Positions 10,402 to 21,263 of a stretch of 64,000 nucleotides of DNA are shown in pieces. Source of the DNA: Eutreptiella sp. 'Long Island Sound 2002' (Eukaryota; Euglenozoa; Euglenophyceae; Eutreptiales; Eutreptiaceae); assembly GCA_964036045.1 (NCBI GenBank), contig OZ038383.1, positions 41,996,354 through 42,060,353 on the forward strand. The letters are read 5' to 3'. Under the pieces are notes generated by a model. It was not told where the DNA came from, did not search any database, and worked only from the letters and a program-made list of their open reading frames with translations. How positions within the stretch are numbered: the stretch's first letter is position 1; the number at the start of each line of letters is the position of its first letter. The position numbers and the translations under genes are program-made.

Positions 10402-12010
10402 TTAGTTTTTCTTCTTCCGTTGGGTCACAGTCTCATCACGAGTTAGCAGCTGTCCCTCGTTGGTCTCAACAAGGTAGGAGCGAAAGATGGGGTCGATACT
10501 CCCATCTGGCTGTATAAAGGGGGACAAGGGTTCCCAGGTCGCCTCAGATAGCCCATAGCCATCCCACAGGGTTAGGAACTTCCAGCCCTGTTTATACTCG
10601 TGGCGGGCAATACCTGCAACCACGTGGTAGCCATCAACTGCCATCTCATCAGCAGTCATCTCTTCCAGTTTGTCTGCCTCCTCTGGGCTGGCAGCGTTCT
10701 TTAGGTCGATACGCTCAACCTCACTGTGGCCGAGGCGCCACTCATCCCAGGACAAATCGTCAGGGGAGTGATAGTGCCTCAACTGCTTAGGTGCACAAAG
10801 TAGTTCACCACCTAGACGTGGACACTACCTGACATGGATCCTAGATCCATCTATCCTGATGATACGATAGGGCCCAAAATAAGGGTCCTGTAGGCAGTTA
10901 CGAGGCCAGGAGGGTAGGCGTGAATGGTGTACCAAAAAAAGGTCACCAACCTCGAAGCTGGCAGGTCGCCATCGGCACAGTTCACGGTCACGGATATGTC
11001 TCAGGTTAGTCCCAGCCTGGTTAGCCGTAGACTGCCTGTGTCCCACCCAATCCGCAACAGGGCTCTTGAAGTCCTCAGAAAAGGGGGTTTTGAAGAACCA
11101 AGCAGGTCGTCCTCCATGGAACAGCTCGTGGGGGGTGAAGCCCGTAGCAGAGCTCCTCTGAGAGTCCATGGTCAGCACTGCCCAGGGTACTAGGCGTACT
11201 CAATCTTTGGTACGTTCCTGTTTCATCAGGATTCTCAGGTTCTGTTCCACCACACGGTTTTGTCTCTCACAAAGAGGATTAGACGTGTGGGTGTAGGGCA
11301 CACCTGTGGTTACCTCAACGTTGAGGGCATTCAGCACTCGTTTGTACCATCCAGTGTCACTGCGGATGCGTACATCCTCATCAGAGTGCACCTGCTTAGG
11401 TGCTCGATATGGTTCGAACCATTGTTCCACCAACATTTTCACAGTCTGCTCACCTGTGATTTTCTTATTGCAAGGAAACACACGGGTGAAGCGGAACAGG
11501 CCACAGGTGACCACTGGGCAACTATCATAGCCGCTGAAGCCAGGTAGGCCGTGGATGAAATCCACGTAGAGAAGACAGTTAGCACAATAGGATATGGGTA
11601 AGCTGGAAATCAGTCCCCTATCCCTGCTGTCGCTCTGCTTGCTGGCATGACAGCCACAAGCATCCACAATGGTCTGCATACGGGACCTCAGTTCAGTCAG
11701 GGTTACACAAGAGTGAAAACACTCACGGAAGAAGTCCACTGAGCGATTAGGGGCAGTGTGACCTGAGCTGAGATGGGACCACTGTAGGCACCCATCAAGT
11801 CTGGCCTCAGGCACAACAATACGGTCCTCGTAGAAGAGGTACTGATTGCTTTTATATCGCTGGTGCCCGTCAATGACACGGGGTTCAAGACCAGTGCTGA
11901 GGGTCTGGAGAATTTCTTTATACTCTGACTGATAGTCAGTTAGGCTCCTACCCTCGAGGATTCCAGCAGTCTGCATAGACGGGTCAAGCTGGACATCCAT
12001 ACGCTGGGGA
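10402..12010 (-). pseudogene. Element C pol remnant: integrase and chromodomain
   Basis: One minus-strand frame runs from 12000 to a TAA at 10402, broken only by a TGA at 11200 (TGG in element A) and a TAG near 10823. In order it shows the integrase zinc region (HLSSGH then CGCHASKQ), the core with DFIHG, HSDEDVRI and NPLCERQ for the DDE triad, the GPYRII motif of the integrase C-terminus, and a chromodomain-like end (GWKFLTLWDGYG, EATWEP). This is the order of chromovirus-type Ty3/gypsy pol. It preserves the Trp that is a stop in element A at 48539. Everything upstream of the integrase is gone, so it cannot be autonomous. Confidence 0.85.
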
Positions 12011-12440
12011 GGTAGGTAGGTAGGTCATCTCGGGACTGGGGTTGCCCCGCAGGGGGGTCTTACCAAGGGGCTTTTGTTCACCCACCCACGGCCCAACTGC
12101 ACGTGCCCCCACAAAGTGGCTCCCCCACATGGGGGAAGGGCGCGCTCGCCGCGAGCAGTACCCTACTGCGGGTTCTGCCCAGAGAGGTAACCCATGTTCG
12201 ACCGAAGTCTCACATTCCTCTCCTTTGGGCGGATGATACGTGGGGGAGGGTCCTATCGCACATCCTCATCAACCTCCGGATTCTGGGGCCCAGGGGCCCG
12301 GAGCCAGGCCATAGGCCCTGTCCTGCAGGCACCCCCACCTGGGTTGGTTTTCAGTAGGCGTGAGGAGACATGAAGAGGCACATGCTACGGGATTCGCATG
12401 CCGTGGCGCACACTCACGCCTCCTGACTCGGTCGAGCTTG
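12011..12440. other. Flank of element C, no feature seen
   Basis: GC-rich sequence after the truncation point of element C. It begins with a short GGTA repeat. Only short minus-strand frames are open and none is recognisable. Confidence 0.4.
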
Positions 12441-13160
12441 CGCTCTCCCCGGGGGCCGGGGGTTTGAAGTAGTTCGTCGCCGTAGGTTCGTCGGTTGTAC
12501 AATGGCAGAGTCGTGGTGCGCTGTCGTGTCCGTGGGTATGGTCGTCGGCGGGCCTGGCTCACCGTGGGGTCGCCAACCCGTGGGACGCCATTCCCTTATT
12601 GACCCTTGCATGCCTGGCTGGTTCGATGTTGGCTGGCTTGCGTGTGGTCTGTTTATGGTCGCGTCGTTGTTGCCGCAGCAGTTTGGTTGGTGCTTGTGTG
12701 TGTTAGCCGCCTTATGGTCAGCTTGTTCCTTGTTGACTATTTTCTGCTGCTGCCGGCACTCTCGCGTCCTAGGCTGTTGTGTAGACGATGCGTGCGCAGT
12801 GGGCTCCTTCGTGCGAAGGTCCGCGTGTGCGCAGCCCGTTATGGTGAGTCGTTGTGGCCTTGGGGTCGAGGGTTCAAAGTAGGTCGTTTTGGTTGGTTGG
12901 TTGTCGAATAGTGGAATCTCGGCATTGTGGTGCGTTTGTGGGTATGGTCGCCGGCGGGCGTGGCGCATCATGTGGTCGCCAACCCATGGGACGCCATACC
13001 CGTTTTGACCCTTGCATGCCTGGCCGGTTGGGTGTTGGCTGGCTTGCGTGCGGTCTGTTCATCGTCGGGTCGTTTTTTGCAGCAGTTTGGTCTGTACCCG
13101 GTTGTGTCAGCCGCCTTATGGTCAGCCTGTGCGTCGTGGGGTTGATTGCACTGCAGCCCT
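12440..13160. repeat. Two tandem copies of a ~405-bp unit
   Basis: Markers recur at a constant offset: GGGTATG at 12534 and 12940, GACCCTTGCA at 12601 and 13007, CTTATGGTCA at 12711 and 13115. The offset shrinks from 410 to 404 bp through small indels. The second copy is incomplete at its right end. Minus-strand translations of the two copies share ARRRPYP, but no domain is seen. It probably belongs to the untranslated end of the minus-strand unit that starts at 33782. Confidence 0.8.
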
Positions 13161-15100
13161 CGCCGGTGTAGCCGGATGTTGTCTTTGTTGTCTTCTCAGT
13201 TTGTTCTGAGGTTTGTGGTGGCCGTCCTGTCCAATGTGGTGGTTCTGTTGCGACCAGGGCGCGCCCGGTGCGTGATGTTGGTTCGCTGGTGTCGTGGCGG
13301 CCAGTGGTTGGCCCGTCCGGGGTTGTGCAGTGGTTCGTATGGGCCTGGCCGGCCGGGTTTGGTCACTGTAGCTGTCCCCTACGTCATTTGTTTCCCGTCA
13401 GGCGTGTTGTTTCGTGGTTTGCCCGGTTTCGGGACGTCCGCGCGTGTGGTTGTTGTGTTGTCGCCAGTACTTTGGTTGGTACGCCGTGGTCTTCGCTGCC
13501 CAATGGTCGGCTTGTCCTGCCGTCGGATGTGTTGGGCCGTGGTGGCCGTGTAGGGTCGGTTCCGGTTGTTCCAGGGCCGGTATGGTATGTTTTGACAGTG
13601 CGTCACCCCCTCATGGTGGGGCGTGTCCTCAGGGGTAGAAAAGTAGCGACAATTGGTACGACTGCTCAGAAAAGCTTTGAAATGCGGTAGAACATGCCGT
13701 GTCCCGCCCTGGAGGCATCGTTACACGCACAACCCATCATTTGGTATTCCGCAGTGCCCTTCGGTTGTCCTTTCAGCTTTGCTTGTGCCGATCATATGTA
13801 CACCCCCGTCGGTGGCAAGGCCCCTTCGGTCCACTTCGGTGCATTCCCGTGCTCCCCATGGGAGCGACAGGGTGCTGCGCTTGCTCGGTGGTTCGGTGCT
13901 CGTGCTTGTGTTTGCCAGCCTGTCGTGTGCCGTATCGTGCCGTGTTTTGCGGGTCCGGTGGTGTGCGTGTCTGTGCCTGAGTGCAGTTTCCGGAGGTTAG
14001 GGTGGCCTGGCTTGTGCTCTCGTGTCGGGGCGTCCCGTCCGGCGCGGCGGGCTGGGCTCGGCGCAACACTCCCGTGTTAACCGGCAGGAGCCGGCAGGCT
14101 TGTGGATCCCGCGCGGTGAGCTCTTGGCCCCTTGCGTGTTCCAGGTAAGGGTCAGGAGGAAAAAAGGAATGCTGGCCAGTGTCCAGGCCCCCCTCCCGCT
14201 CCTCGACGCTGTTAGCTTTCTGGGCTGTGAGGAACGTGTCCCTCACACCATTCTCGCAGGTTACATGTGCTGAAGCCTCCCCAGCGGCGCCGTTGTGGGT
14301 GTCCTGTGACCTGGCGCCTTGGTGTTTAATTTTCTCGGAGGAGGTTCGCGTGTGTGCAGTGGCGCACGTATCCCTTGACCCCTCGCCCTGGAAGGTAACG
14401 TTCTTGACGACTTCTTGATAACGTTCCCGTTGTCATCGGCGAGCCCGTGGGTCCCGCGTGTTTGGCTGCCCCCTTGGCCCGGTCCATCGTGCGCCCTGCT
14501 TGTGGGAGAGGCAGGTGAGGCTGAAGGACAGGTCCGTGTTGGGCCCCCGTCCTCTTCCCTGACGTTGATGGATTGCGGGGGTCCGGGGAGCGTGGCCCCC
14601 GCCCGGGGGATGTGGGAGGAATTCGCTGGGGTTGGGCGGGTTCGTCGGGTCAGTGTTCGTGCTCGACATCATGGGTCGTAGGGCTGCCAAAGCTAGCCCG
14701 CATTCGTTGGTTGCCCGCTGCATGAGGCGGGCAGTTTGACGCCTTTCTCGCCGGCGCGTCCGACCGACAACGTTGGTGGAGTGTGTCGCGCGGTCGCGCG
14801 TTGTCGGGTTGTACGAGGGGCTCCTCCTGGGCAACGTCGGCTTGCCTGAGGTCGTCGCGGTTTACGGCAGGCCCCGCAGCCGCTGGTTTGCCGTCCATTG
14901 TTGGGGCCTCTGGTGAGACGAGGTGATCCCGGGCTTGCCGTGTCGTCTCCTCATCGGCGGGTGGCCCGTGTGGGATTTGCGCCGCGTGTGCGCGGCGGTG
15001 TGTCCTCGTTGCACTGCCGGTGATCGGCCGCGGTGGGCAGGGCACACGTGTGCCGCATCGGGCGGGGCGGGGCCGTCCCGATGGTGTCGCCCCGCATATC
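13161..15100. other. G/T-rich stretch with no firm gene
   Basis: Strong G+T bias on the plus strand and many overlapping but unrelated open frames. The minus strand carries Pro/Arg/Thr-rich frames (for example 15312-14650) that may be the decayed C-terminal end of the ORF1-like protein at 16245. I see no conserved motif. Confidence 0.4.
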
Positions 15101-15315
15101 AATGGGGGGGTGTTCCCGGTTTCGTCTCGCGGTGGCTCAGGGCCCTGGGGGGCTTCCCACAGGCCGTACGAGGGCGCTGCGGATGGCACTGAGGATCTCC
15201 TGCACAAGGGCCGCGTGTGCCGCCTGGGCTTCCGTCTCAGTGCAGATGGCGGGCCGCAGTTGCCCGCCCTTCGCCAGCGCCCGGATCTGGTCAATCGCGA
15301 AGACAGGGGCACAGG

Positions 15316-16245
15316 TTAATCGCTGTGGGGGCCCAGCCGTTCGCTCGTGCTGGGGGATGGCCTCCAGCTGCTGCCGGCCGTCCAGGTGGAACCTCCACGT
15401 CGCCGTCTAGTCCCTGGTGTGCGGCCAGCGGCGCTGTGCCCACCGCCACAGGCAGTAGAGGGCATGCCTGGGTGCCAGGTGCCGGCTGCCCGCGACACGA
15501 TGGCCGTTAGGGGGTCTGGGGGCTGGTCGTTGGGCAGGGGGTTGGGGCTGTCCAGCAGGGCTGCGTTCGCCAGGAGCATGGAGTCGACGGCTTCCAGGCT
15601 CCAGCGGTGCTCCTGCGGCTGCGGGGTGATCCGCACCTGGTAGTAGTGGCCACTTTCCAACACGATCATGGCGATGGTGCTGGGGTCACCTTCGCGTGGT
15701 GGGGGCGCTGCGCGTGCCGTCTCCGGGTACCGCTCCACCATGCTTTTGAGGTTGCGCCCCCTATGGCGGTCTGTCCTGCTTTCCCATTCCACCAGGTCTT
15801 TGTACAGTTGGATGTTGAGGGTTTCGGCTCTCGGTGGCGACGCGGACCGTTCCCGGCCCCCGGTGCTTGGCGCGGGCCTGGGGTCTGTCGGTGGCGCTAT
15901 TAGCGTGTGTGCCCAGCCCAGGTGTGGGACCCATATGACTCCCTGGTCCGGCTGTTGGGTGTTGAACCACCAGATCCACGCGTCAACAAGGTCCTCTGTG
16001 ATCTGCGTCCCGGGGGCAACGAGCGCCTGGAGCTGCCGCACAAAGAAGTCGGTTGTTGCGGCGTGCGGCAGGGGGACCACGGCGAAGAGCCTGTTCGGGT
16101 TGACGTCCTGGAGGTGTTCCCGGAGGGCTGCTACCAGCCCGCTCAAGGGTGCGGTGGCGTGGATGCTGTAGAGCGCCCTCAGTTCCGCGTCGTCAAAGGG
16201 GTCCGTGTTCCTCCGTTGCCGTGATCTGGGGGGTGGGGGGGACAT
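15316..16245 (-). pseudogene. ORF1-like domain, possibly diverged Ulp1/C48 protease fold
   Basis: A 309-residue frame from the ATG at 16245. Residues 78-95 read PGTQITEDLVDAWIWWFN, resembling the LTDEIINFYL motif that opens Ulp1/C48 cysteine proteases. Residues 193-223 hold a GHYYQVRI segment and, 20 residues later, AVDSM, resembling the HW...D(S) catalytic pair (His200, Asp221). A Cys-Gly at residue 266 could be the nucleophile, but the usual Gln is not visible. The coding frame seems to shift near 15470, where a Trp-rich stretch (LYCLWRWAQRRW) and then AIDQIRALAKGG continue in another frame with one TAG. Similar motif zones occur at 475-1707 and in LINE ORF1 (56841-55633), so a retroelement ORF1 is more likely than a host protease. 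Confidence 0.4.
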
Positions 16246-16415
16246 GGTCTCCCGGTCCTGGTCCGGTATGGCGCCAGTCCGGGAGGGCTGCCCTGGGGTG
16301 GTGCCAGGGTGTCACTCAGCCACGTTCCCCGTTGAGGGCTCCCGTTGCTGGGGCATCGAGCAGGCCGCGGCGGAGGGCAGTGAGTCACTGCATTTCTGAG
16401 GGCCGGAGGTCTCTG

Positions 16416-16931
16416 TCATTTCTTCGTCCGCTCCTGGGCCGCTCGCGTCGTGCTCCCGTTGTCGCGGTGCATCCTGCGTGCCTTGGCGGTTTGGCTGTGG
16501 TGCAGCTGGAGTGGGGAACCCCGTGATGTACGGGCCCAGTTGGTCGGGTGGCCGGTGCCCGTGTCCGGGACCGGTGTCACCGCGCCCCGCTCGCGGGGGG
16601 GGGGCGCCGAGGGGGTTGTCCCTACACCCCTTGTGCAGGCCGTTAGTCGGCCGCGGGTCCCCTTGGCCGTGTGTCTGCGGCGTGCTGTCCCCCCTGGCAG
16701 CGGGCCGGCAGCCGACCCTGGGAGGGAGGCGGCGGACGAGCTGGACGTTCTGTCTGCTGCCCGGTGGGGGTCCGTGTGAAGCGCTGCCTGTCGCTCTCGC
16801 TCGGCTGGCGTGGGGTTGGTGGGGATGTGCGCCCGTTCGGTGCGGGGCCTCTTGGACCGGCGTCGGGGATTGGTGGCAGATGATGTCTGTTGGGCGTTGA
16901 GGTCGTTTGGACCTCCATGGCCTCTGTCCAT
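16416..16931 (-). pseudogene. Low-complexity basic segment upstream of the ORF1-like domain
   Basis: An open frame of 171 residues from the ATG at 16931, rich in Arg, Thr and Pro, ending in RTKK. A second open frame (17127-16312) overlaps it and I cannot decide which is translated. It lies between the proline-rich part of the RING unit and the ORF1-like domain, and is probably disordered linker sequence. No motif recognised. Confidence 0.3.
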
Positions 16932-16937
16932 ATCCTC

Positions 16938-17228
16938 TCAAAAGACGACTCGCTGTGCTGCGGGAGGCGGGGCTGCGGCTGCGGCGCCGGGAGCGGCCAG
17001 GGTTCCTTGTCTCCTGGTGCCGCTGCGGCGTGCCGCTCTGCACCCCTGGGGTGTGAGGAGTGCCTTGGTCCCTCCGCGGGGCGAACGGTCGGAAGGGGCT
17101 TCTGTACGTGCCAGAGGGGGAACCCACCCCAGGTGGTGGCCCCTGGTGGCGTCCTGCGGAGTTACGGCGTGCTGCCTGCCTGGGGGGCTCCGGGAACTCT
17201 TGGGACCGTGGTCGCCGGTGGCCTGAGA
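16938..17228 (-). pseudogene. Continuation of the 31727 frame after element B
   Basis: Without element B and one copy of its 5-bp target duplication, the minus-strand frame that is open from 31727 to 30620 continues in register here until a TGA at 16938. The segment is Pro/Arg/Thr-rich without a known domain. The intact register across the insertion site supports that both sides were one coding region before element B arrived. Confidence 0.5.
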
Positions 17229-17233
17229 CGTGT
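17229..17233 (+). other. Left target-site duplication of element B
   Basis: CGTGT directly before the 5' LTR, matched by CGTGT at 30615-30619 directly after the 3' LTR. A 5-bp duplication is normal for Ty3/gypsy integrases. Confidence 0.85.
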
Positions 17234-18008
17234 AGTAAGAAAAAGTGTATTTTCCTGCCAAAAGCTTAGCTTTAGTTGTTAGAAAGAGGCCTAGAGTCAT
17301 AACACATTTTTATCTTAGTATTGGCTTATCCAAAACGGGGTGACAAGACATTTTGACCTATAAAACCAAGCATTGATCCATGGATGTTGTGTGGACCCCT
17401 GACCCCCCAACTGATTGATCTTATACACCATTTGCTGGACTGACTGAGGCGCTGACATTGATCTAGAGCCTATACATTTTTCTATATTTTCTCATGAAGG
17501 CTTAGCTATCCTAGTGGTCTGCACCCTAGGGGGCTGTTGCACCTCTTTTTGAAAGGTCCTGGGTCCAATTTTCAGTCAGCCTAGCTAAGTAGGAATATCC
17601 CATGTGACATGGCAGTGACCTCAGTGCCACAAGCCATGCCACCTCATCCCCTATGGGACCGAGAAGAAAGAGTGCACATCTCTAGATGGCACTATAAAAG
17701 AGAGGATGCCCATGTGGGCAGTTTTTCCATGCTTGTAGGATATTTTCCAACTATCATTCCACCAATCTGTAGTTATTGTGAGTTTCCTTTGTTGTATCAT
17801 TATCTCCTTTGACTGCAGCCCTTCATGTTGTGGATTTGATCCTGTGGTCCTTTGCCTTGCAACAGTGGGAACTTATTTGGGCTGATCTCACCAGAACTGA
17901 TGTGTTTGGAAAACCTGAACTACATCAAGAAGCAGCAGGAGCAAGCAGGGGCATCAACAAAACAATATCATCAAAGCAATCAACAGTGAAAGCCTGTTTT
18001 AACTTTCT
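17234..18008 (+). repeat. 5' LTR of element B
   Basis: 775 bp, starting AGTAAGAAAAAG and ending AACTTTCT, so the ends are AG...CT rather than TG...CA. It contains two TATA-like boxes, at 17359-17365 and 17693-17699. Confidence 0.9.
17359..17365 (+). promoter_or_regulatory. TATA-like box in the 5' LTR of B
   Basis: TATAAAA within the LTR; the same box is kept at 29965-29971 in the 3' LTR. A second TATAAAA lies at 17693 (30299 in the 3' LTR) and is better placed for a start shortly before gag. Which is used cannot be told from sequence. Confidence 0.4.
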
Positions 18009-18022
18009 GGTAGCAGAGGATT
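18008..18022 (+). promoter_or_regulatory. Primer-binding site, initiator Met-tRNA type
   Basis: TGGTAGCAGAGGATT begins at the last base of the 5' LTR. It is complementary to the 3' end of eukaryotic initiator Met tRNAs of the ...CCTCTGCTACCA type. Element A has CGGTAGCAGAGG at the equivalent place (41681). Confidence 0.85.
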
Positions 18023-18103
18023 TCAGTTTTTGCGTACCTGCGACCCCGTGCAGTACAACCAGTAAGTTGAGACTGACTCAACGGAAGGACGAAGGAATAC
18101 AAT

Positions 18104-20651
18104 ATGGACACCAAGGACACTGCCGAGACGACAGCACCCTCAGTGGCACCAGCCAAGCCAGCGCCAGCGCCCAAACCTGCTGGCGAACCTGAACCTGCGG
18201 AGCCTGTACCTTCAGTGCCCTTAAGTGGGCTGAGGGATGATTCTCTGGAAGGCCAGAGAGCTGCCCTCAGTGGTCCATCCGTGCGAGGACCTGAAGGCAA
18301 AGAGAAGGAGAAGGAGAAGCAAGCATTGGATATGTGACCCGAAGAGGTACACCCTGGAGATGGATATGGACCATTCGACGAGTCGCCCTTCGAGGACACA
18401 CCTGAGGAGAGCGCTCCGAGCGCCTCTGATTTCCCTGCAGTACCCACTCCAACAACCACTACACTCCCAGCCACACATCCAGCTACATCCTCACCCACAA
18501 CTAGTTCACCTATGGCTGAGGGTCTAGGCTTTACGGGAATGCCTTACCCCATGTATCGTGTGACTCCAGCCGCAACTGTGCCACCTATGGCAACTGCAAT
18601 CAGCGAACCAGTTGCATCCAGCTCCACCCACACCGGTGCGCCTGAGCCTATGCCGCGCCGATACGAGGATGGCTATCATAGACCTGCGGCGGGTGTGTAC
18701 ATGACTGGGATACCCGGCCATGCGGCACCCGAACCTGGCTACACTATGCCTTCACCTGGTTTCACTTTTCTGAGTGGCCTACGTGGCCCTGAGTCTCTTG
18801 GAGGAAGGAGTAGAGGGACAGTCTGGAAGATCCTCCAACAGGTCCCTGATTCGGTCGGAGATAAAAGAGGCTCTCCGAGGAGCCACCTCTGAACTTGTTG
18901 GTGATCTCACTCAAGAGATTCGCACTAAACTGGAGCCTCTGATTCCTCCCCAAGCGTCAACTACCATCCTGGGAGTTTCATCTCACCGAGTACAAGCCAA
19001 TCACCTGGCGGCGGGGCTGACGAACACCCTGGGAAGCCTGAGGGGCCGACTGATGCCGATTGCCGCTGTGATGCCGAGAAGCCCATTTATACCAAGAACG
19101 GCCAAGCCCCCCTATGGCCACGTGGAGAATTCCACGAGAGCCGAGCTGGACCGGTTGGGGCTGACAGCCCTAAGAGCAATGGTCGACGCGGAGCCCTACA
19201 GCTCTAGTGACCTAGGCGGAGACTCCTCTGATGATGGGCCGCCGTCCATCACTTCTGCTTTGCCCTCGGAGGACCTCGACCCTGAGGACCCTGAGAACCC
19301 GAGCAGGCGAAGGAGGAAGGAGATTACGAAGACCAAGCGCCCTGAGGGAGGCAGGTCTCAGGAGGCTAAGGCAATCGCCACCTCCGAAATTGTGGTGAAC
19401 TTGCCTGAGTTCACAGGCAAGGATCTCAGCGAGTTTGCTGAGAACTTTGGCCGGTTCTTCAGGATGACCGACCAAACCCGTGCTAGTGGGCCAGTCAAGT
19501 GCGATCTGCTCCTGCAGTGCTGCAAGACTAAGTACCTGGAGAAGCAGGTCAAGCAGATTCTGACGAAGTCTGCCACTTTCGCCGACGTGTTGGTTGCCTT
19601 GGAGAGGCAGTACCCGACCTACGAAACCGACGTCTCCATCAGGGCCGAGATCCAGAACCTGGCTGTGCTGCCCAACAACCCCAAACCAGCCAGGATCTCC
19701 GAGCTACTGGCCGACCTGGACCACTGGGTGGGGCGACTGACGCCCGGTTCCTACGGCAGCGACGAGCTGCTCTTCTGGTTGGTCGCTAAGCTCCCTCGGG
19801 AGCTGTGGGACGAGTGGAGGTCAACAGCAGAGCGCAATCCAAGAGCCCTCAACTACGAGGATTTGTCTGTGCTACTTTTGGAGCTGGCGCTGGAGAAAGA
19901 AAGCGACCAGCACCTGAACGCCTACCGTCCTGGAGGAGGAGGCTCTGGGAGCCAAGGCCGTGGGTACTAAGGACACCGACCCGGACAGGGGACTACCCCA
20001 AAGAATGCTCCTATCATGAGCAATATTCAAGATTTCTTCTGGTGTGATGCCAGGGACGAGCAGGGTTCCCTGCTTCATGCCGCTGACTGCTAACGGCATC
20101 ACTGCTTCCCGGTCCAGGGAAAGAAGCAGGAGACGAACACCGGCGGCAAGGCGAAGCTGCCGTACCACTACAGGTGTACCATCACCTGTGCGTTCTGCGG
20201 GAAGAGGAAGCACTACAAGGATCAGTGCTACCATAAGCAACGCCTATCGGCGAAGCTTAAGACCGAGAACGCTAGTGGCAAGGGCGGTGGCAAGGGCAAC
20301 GCCAACAACGACAATGGCCAAGGCAAGTCCAAGGGGAATGGCAAAGGCTAAGGTGGCAAAGGTAAAGGTGGACGAGGAGGCGGCGACCGCAAGCCTGACA
20401 AGGACAACAACGCAAACCCGTCCAGAGGAAACCCGAATCCTACGCCAGGTGGGAACCCTGAGCCCTCTGGTGGGCAACCCAAAACGGGACCTACGACCCG
20501 TTCCCAGACGCAAGGCTAACAAGAACAAGCCACCAAGCGTGCTAACAAAGATGGGGACCAGTCCAATGCCCGCAAGCGCTCCCGCTTCATGCGCACGGCG
20601 CATATACTCCGGAAGAAGGGGTTTGAAGTGACCTACCCCGCGGAGTTCTGA
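18104..20651 (+). pseudogene. gag: gag of element B (broken)
   Basis: The N-terminus (ATG at 18104, MDTKDTAE) is acidic and Pro-rich. It is open to about 18800 apart from a TGA at 18335. A frameshift near 18800 moves coding to the frame of 18774-20651. The capsid-like core (NLPEFTGKDLSEFAENFGRF, YETDVSIRAEIQ, LPRELWDEWRSTAE) aligns well with element A gag (42690-43200). A CCHC knuckle (CAFCGKRKHYKDQC) lies at 20187-20228, preceded by a second Cys/His cluster. The frame then holds four TAA codons (19968, 20083, 20349, 20517) and finally a TGA at 20649. The TAA at 20083 aligns with a Gln codon in element A. Gag packages the element RNA and the knuckle binds nucleic acid. Confidence 0.85.
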
Positions 20652-21254
20652 CAGGGACGCTCCGGGGGGCCTACAGACCCGGTGTTCTGGGTACGTATGC
20701 GTCTTGGGGGACGTGAATACCTGGGGGTACTGGATACTGGCGCCACCATATCTATTGTGGCCAAGAAAACTTTCTCTTGTGGGGACCTGAAGAAGATCTT
20801 GCCTACCGCAGCCATCCGCATGGGAGATGGGCATGTGGTGCACAGTTATGGGGACTGTGAGGTCAAAGTGCCTATGGGTTCTAGAAGTATTGCCCTTCGG
20901 TTCTACGTGATGGACACCGAAGCCTTCGGCTTTGTACTGGGTACTGACTTCTTCGTCAAGCACTCCCGGATTCTATCCCTCACCCTGCAAGCACTCTACG
21001 TCCCCCAGGTCGACCATGGTGACGGCTGGGAATCTGTACCTCTGGAGCAGTCTGAGCATACATCTAGCTACTTGAGGGTATGCAAGAGGGAGCCCTCAAC
21101 CATGATGGTCGCCTCCAAAACAGAGGACTATCAGCTCCTGGTTGATGTCCTAGACCAAGGTCTGAGGGAGTTGGGATACTCCCTGGAAGATCTGAACGTC
21201 GAGCTATTTGCCAGCGACAAGCAACATGTCCTGGACCTCTACTGCAGCAAGCAG
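20652..21254 (+). pseudogene. pol: Aspartic protease of element B
   Basis: In the same frame as the end of gag, separated from it only by the TGA at 20649. Residues LDTGAT (about 20735) form the retroviral-type aspartic protease active site and VLGTDFF (about 20936) is the matching second motif. Aspartic proteases of this kind cut the gag-pol precursor as dimers. The segment continues into VELFAS (21198), where a Dam-like domain starts. Confidence 0.85.
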
Positions 21255-21255
21255 A

Positions 21256-21263
21256 AAACGTTC
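21256..21263 (+). other. Left 8-bp target duplication of the hAT-like element
   Basis: AAACGTTC, repeated exactly at 22450-22457. Confidence 0.9.

Larger units (their letters stand above)
6418..12010 (-). mobile_element. Element C: 5'-truncated Ty3/gypsy retrotransposon
   Basis: Read on the minus strand, the element runs from a broken integrase (12010) through the chromodomain end of pol (10402), a 3.3-kb non-coding tail and one 3' LTR (7127-6418). It is a close relative of element A at 40349-52246: pol, tail and LTR align along their whole length in inverted orientation. The 5' LTR, gag, protease, RT and RNase H are missing. Homology stops abruptly at 12010 next to GGTAGGTAGGTAGG. With one LTR there is no target duplication to test. 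Confidence 0.85.

Noticed and set aside
16245-16245. A working Ulp1 protease gene
   Set aside because: The Gln and DCG motifs are not evident and the frame is broken, so only a diverged domain is proposed.
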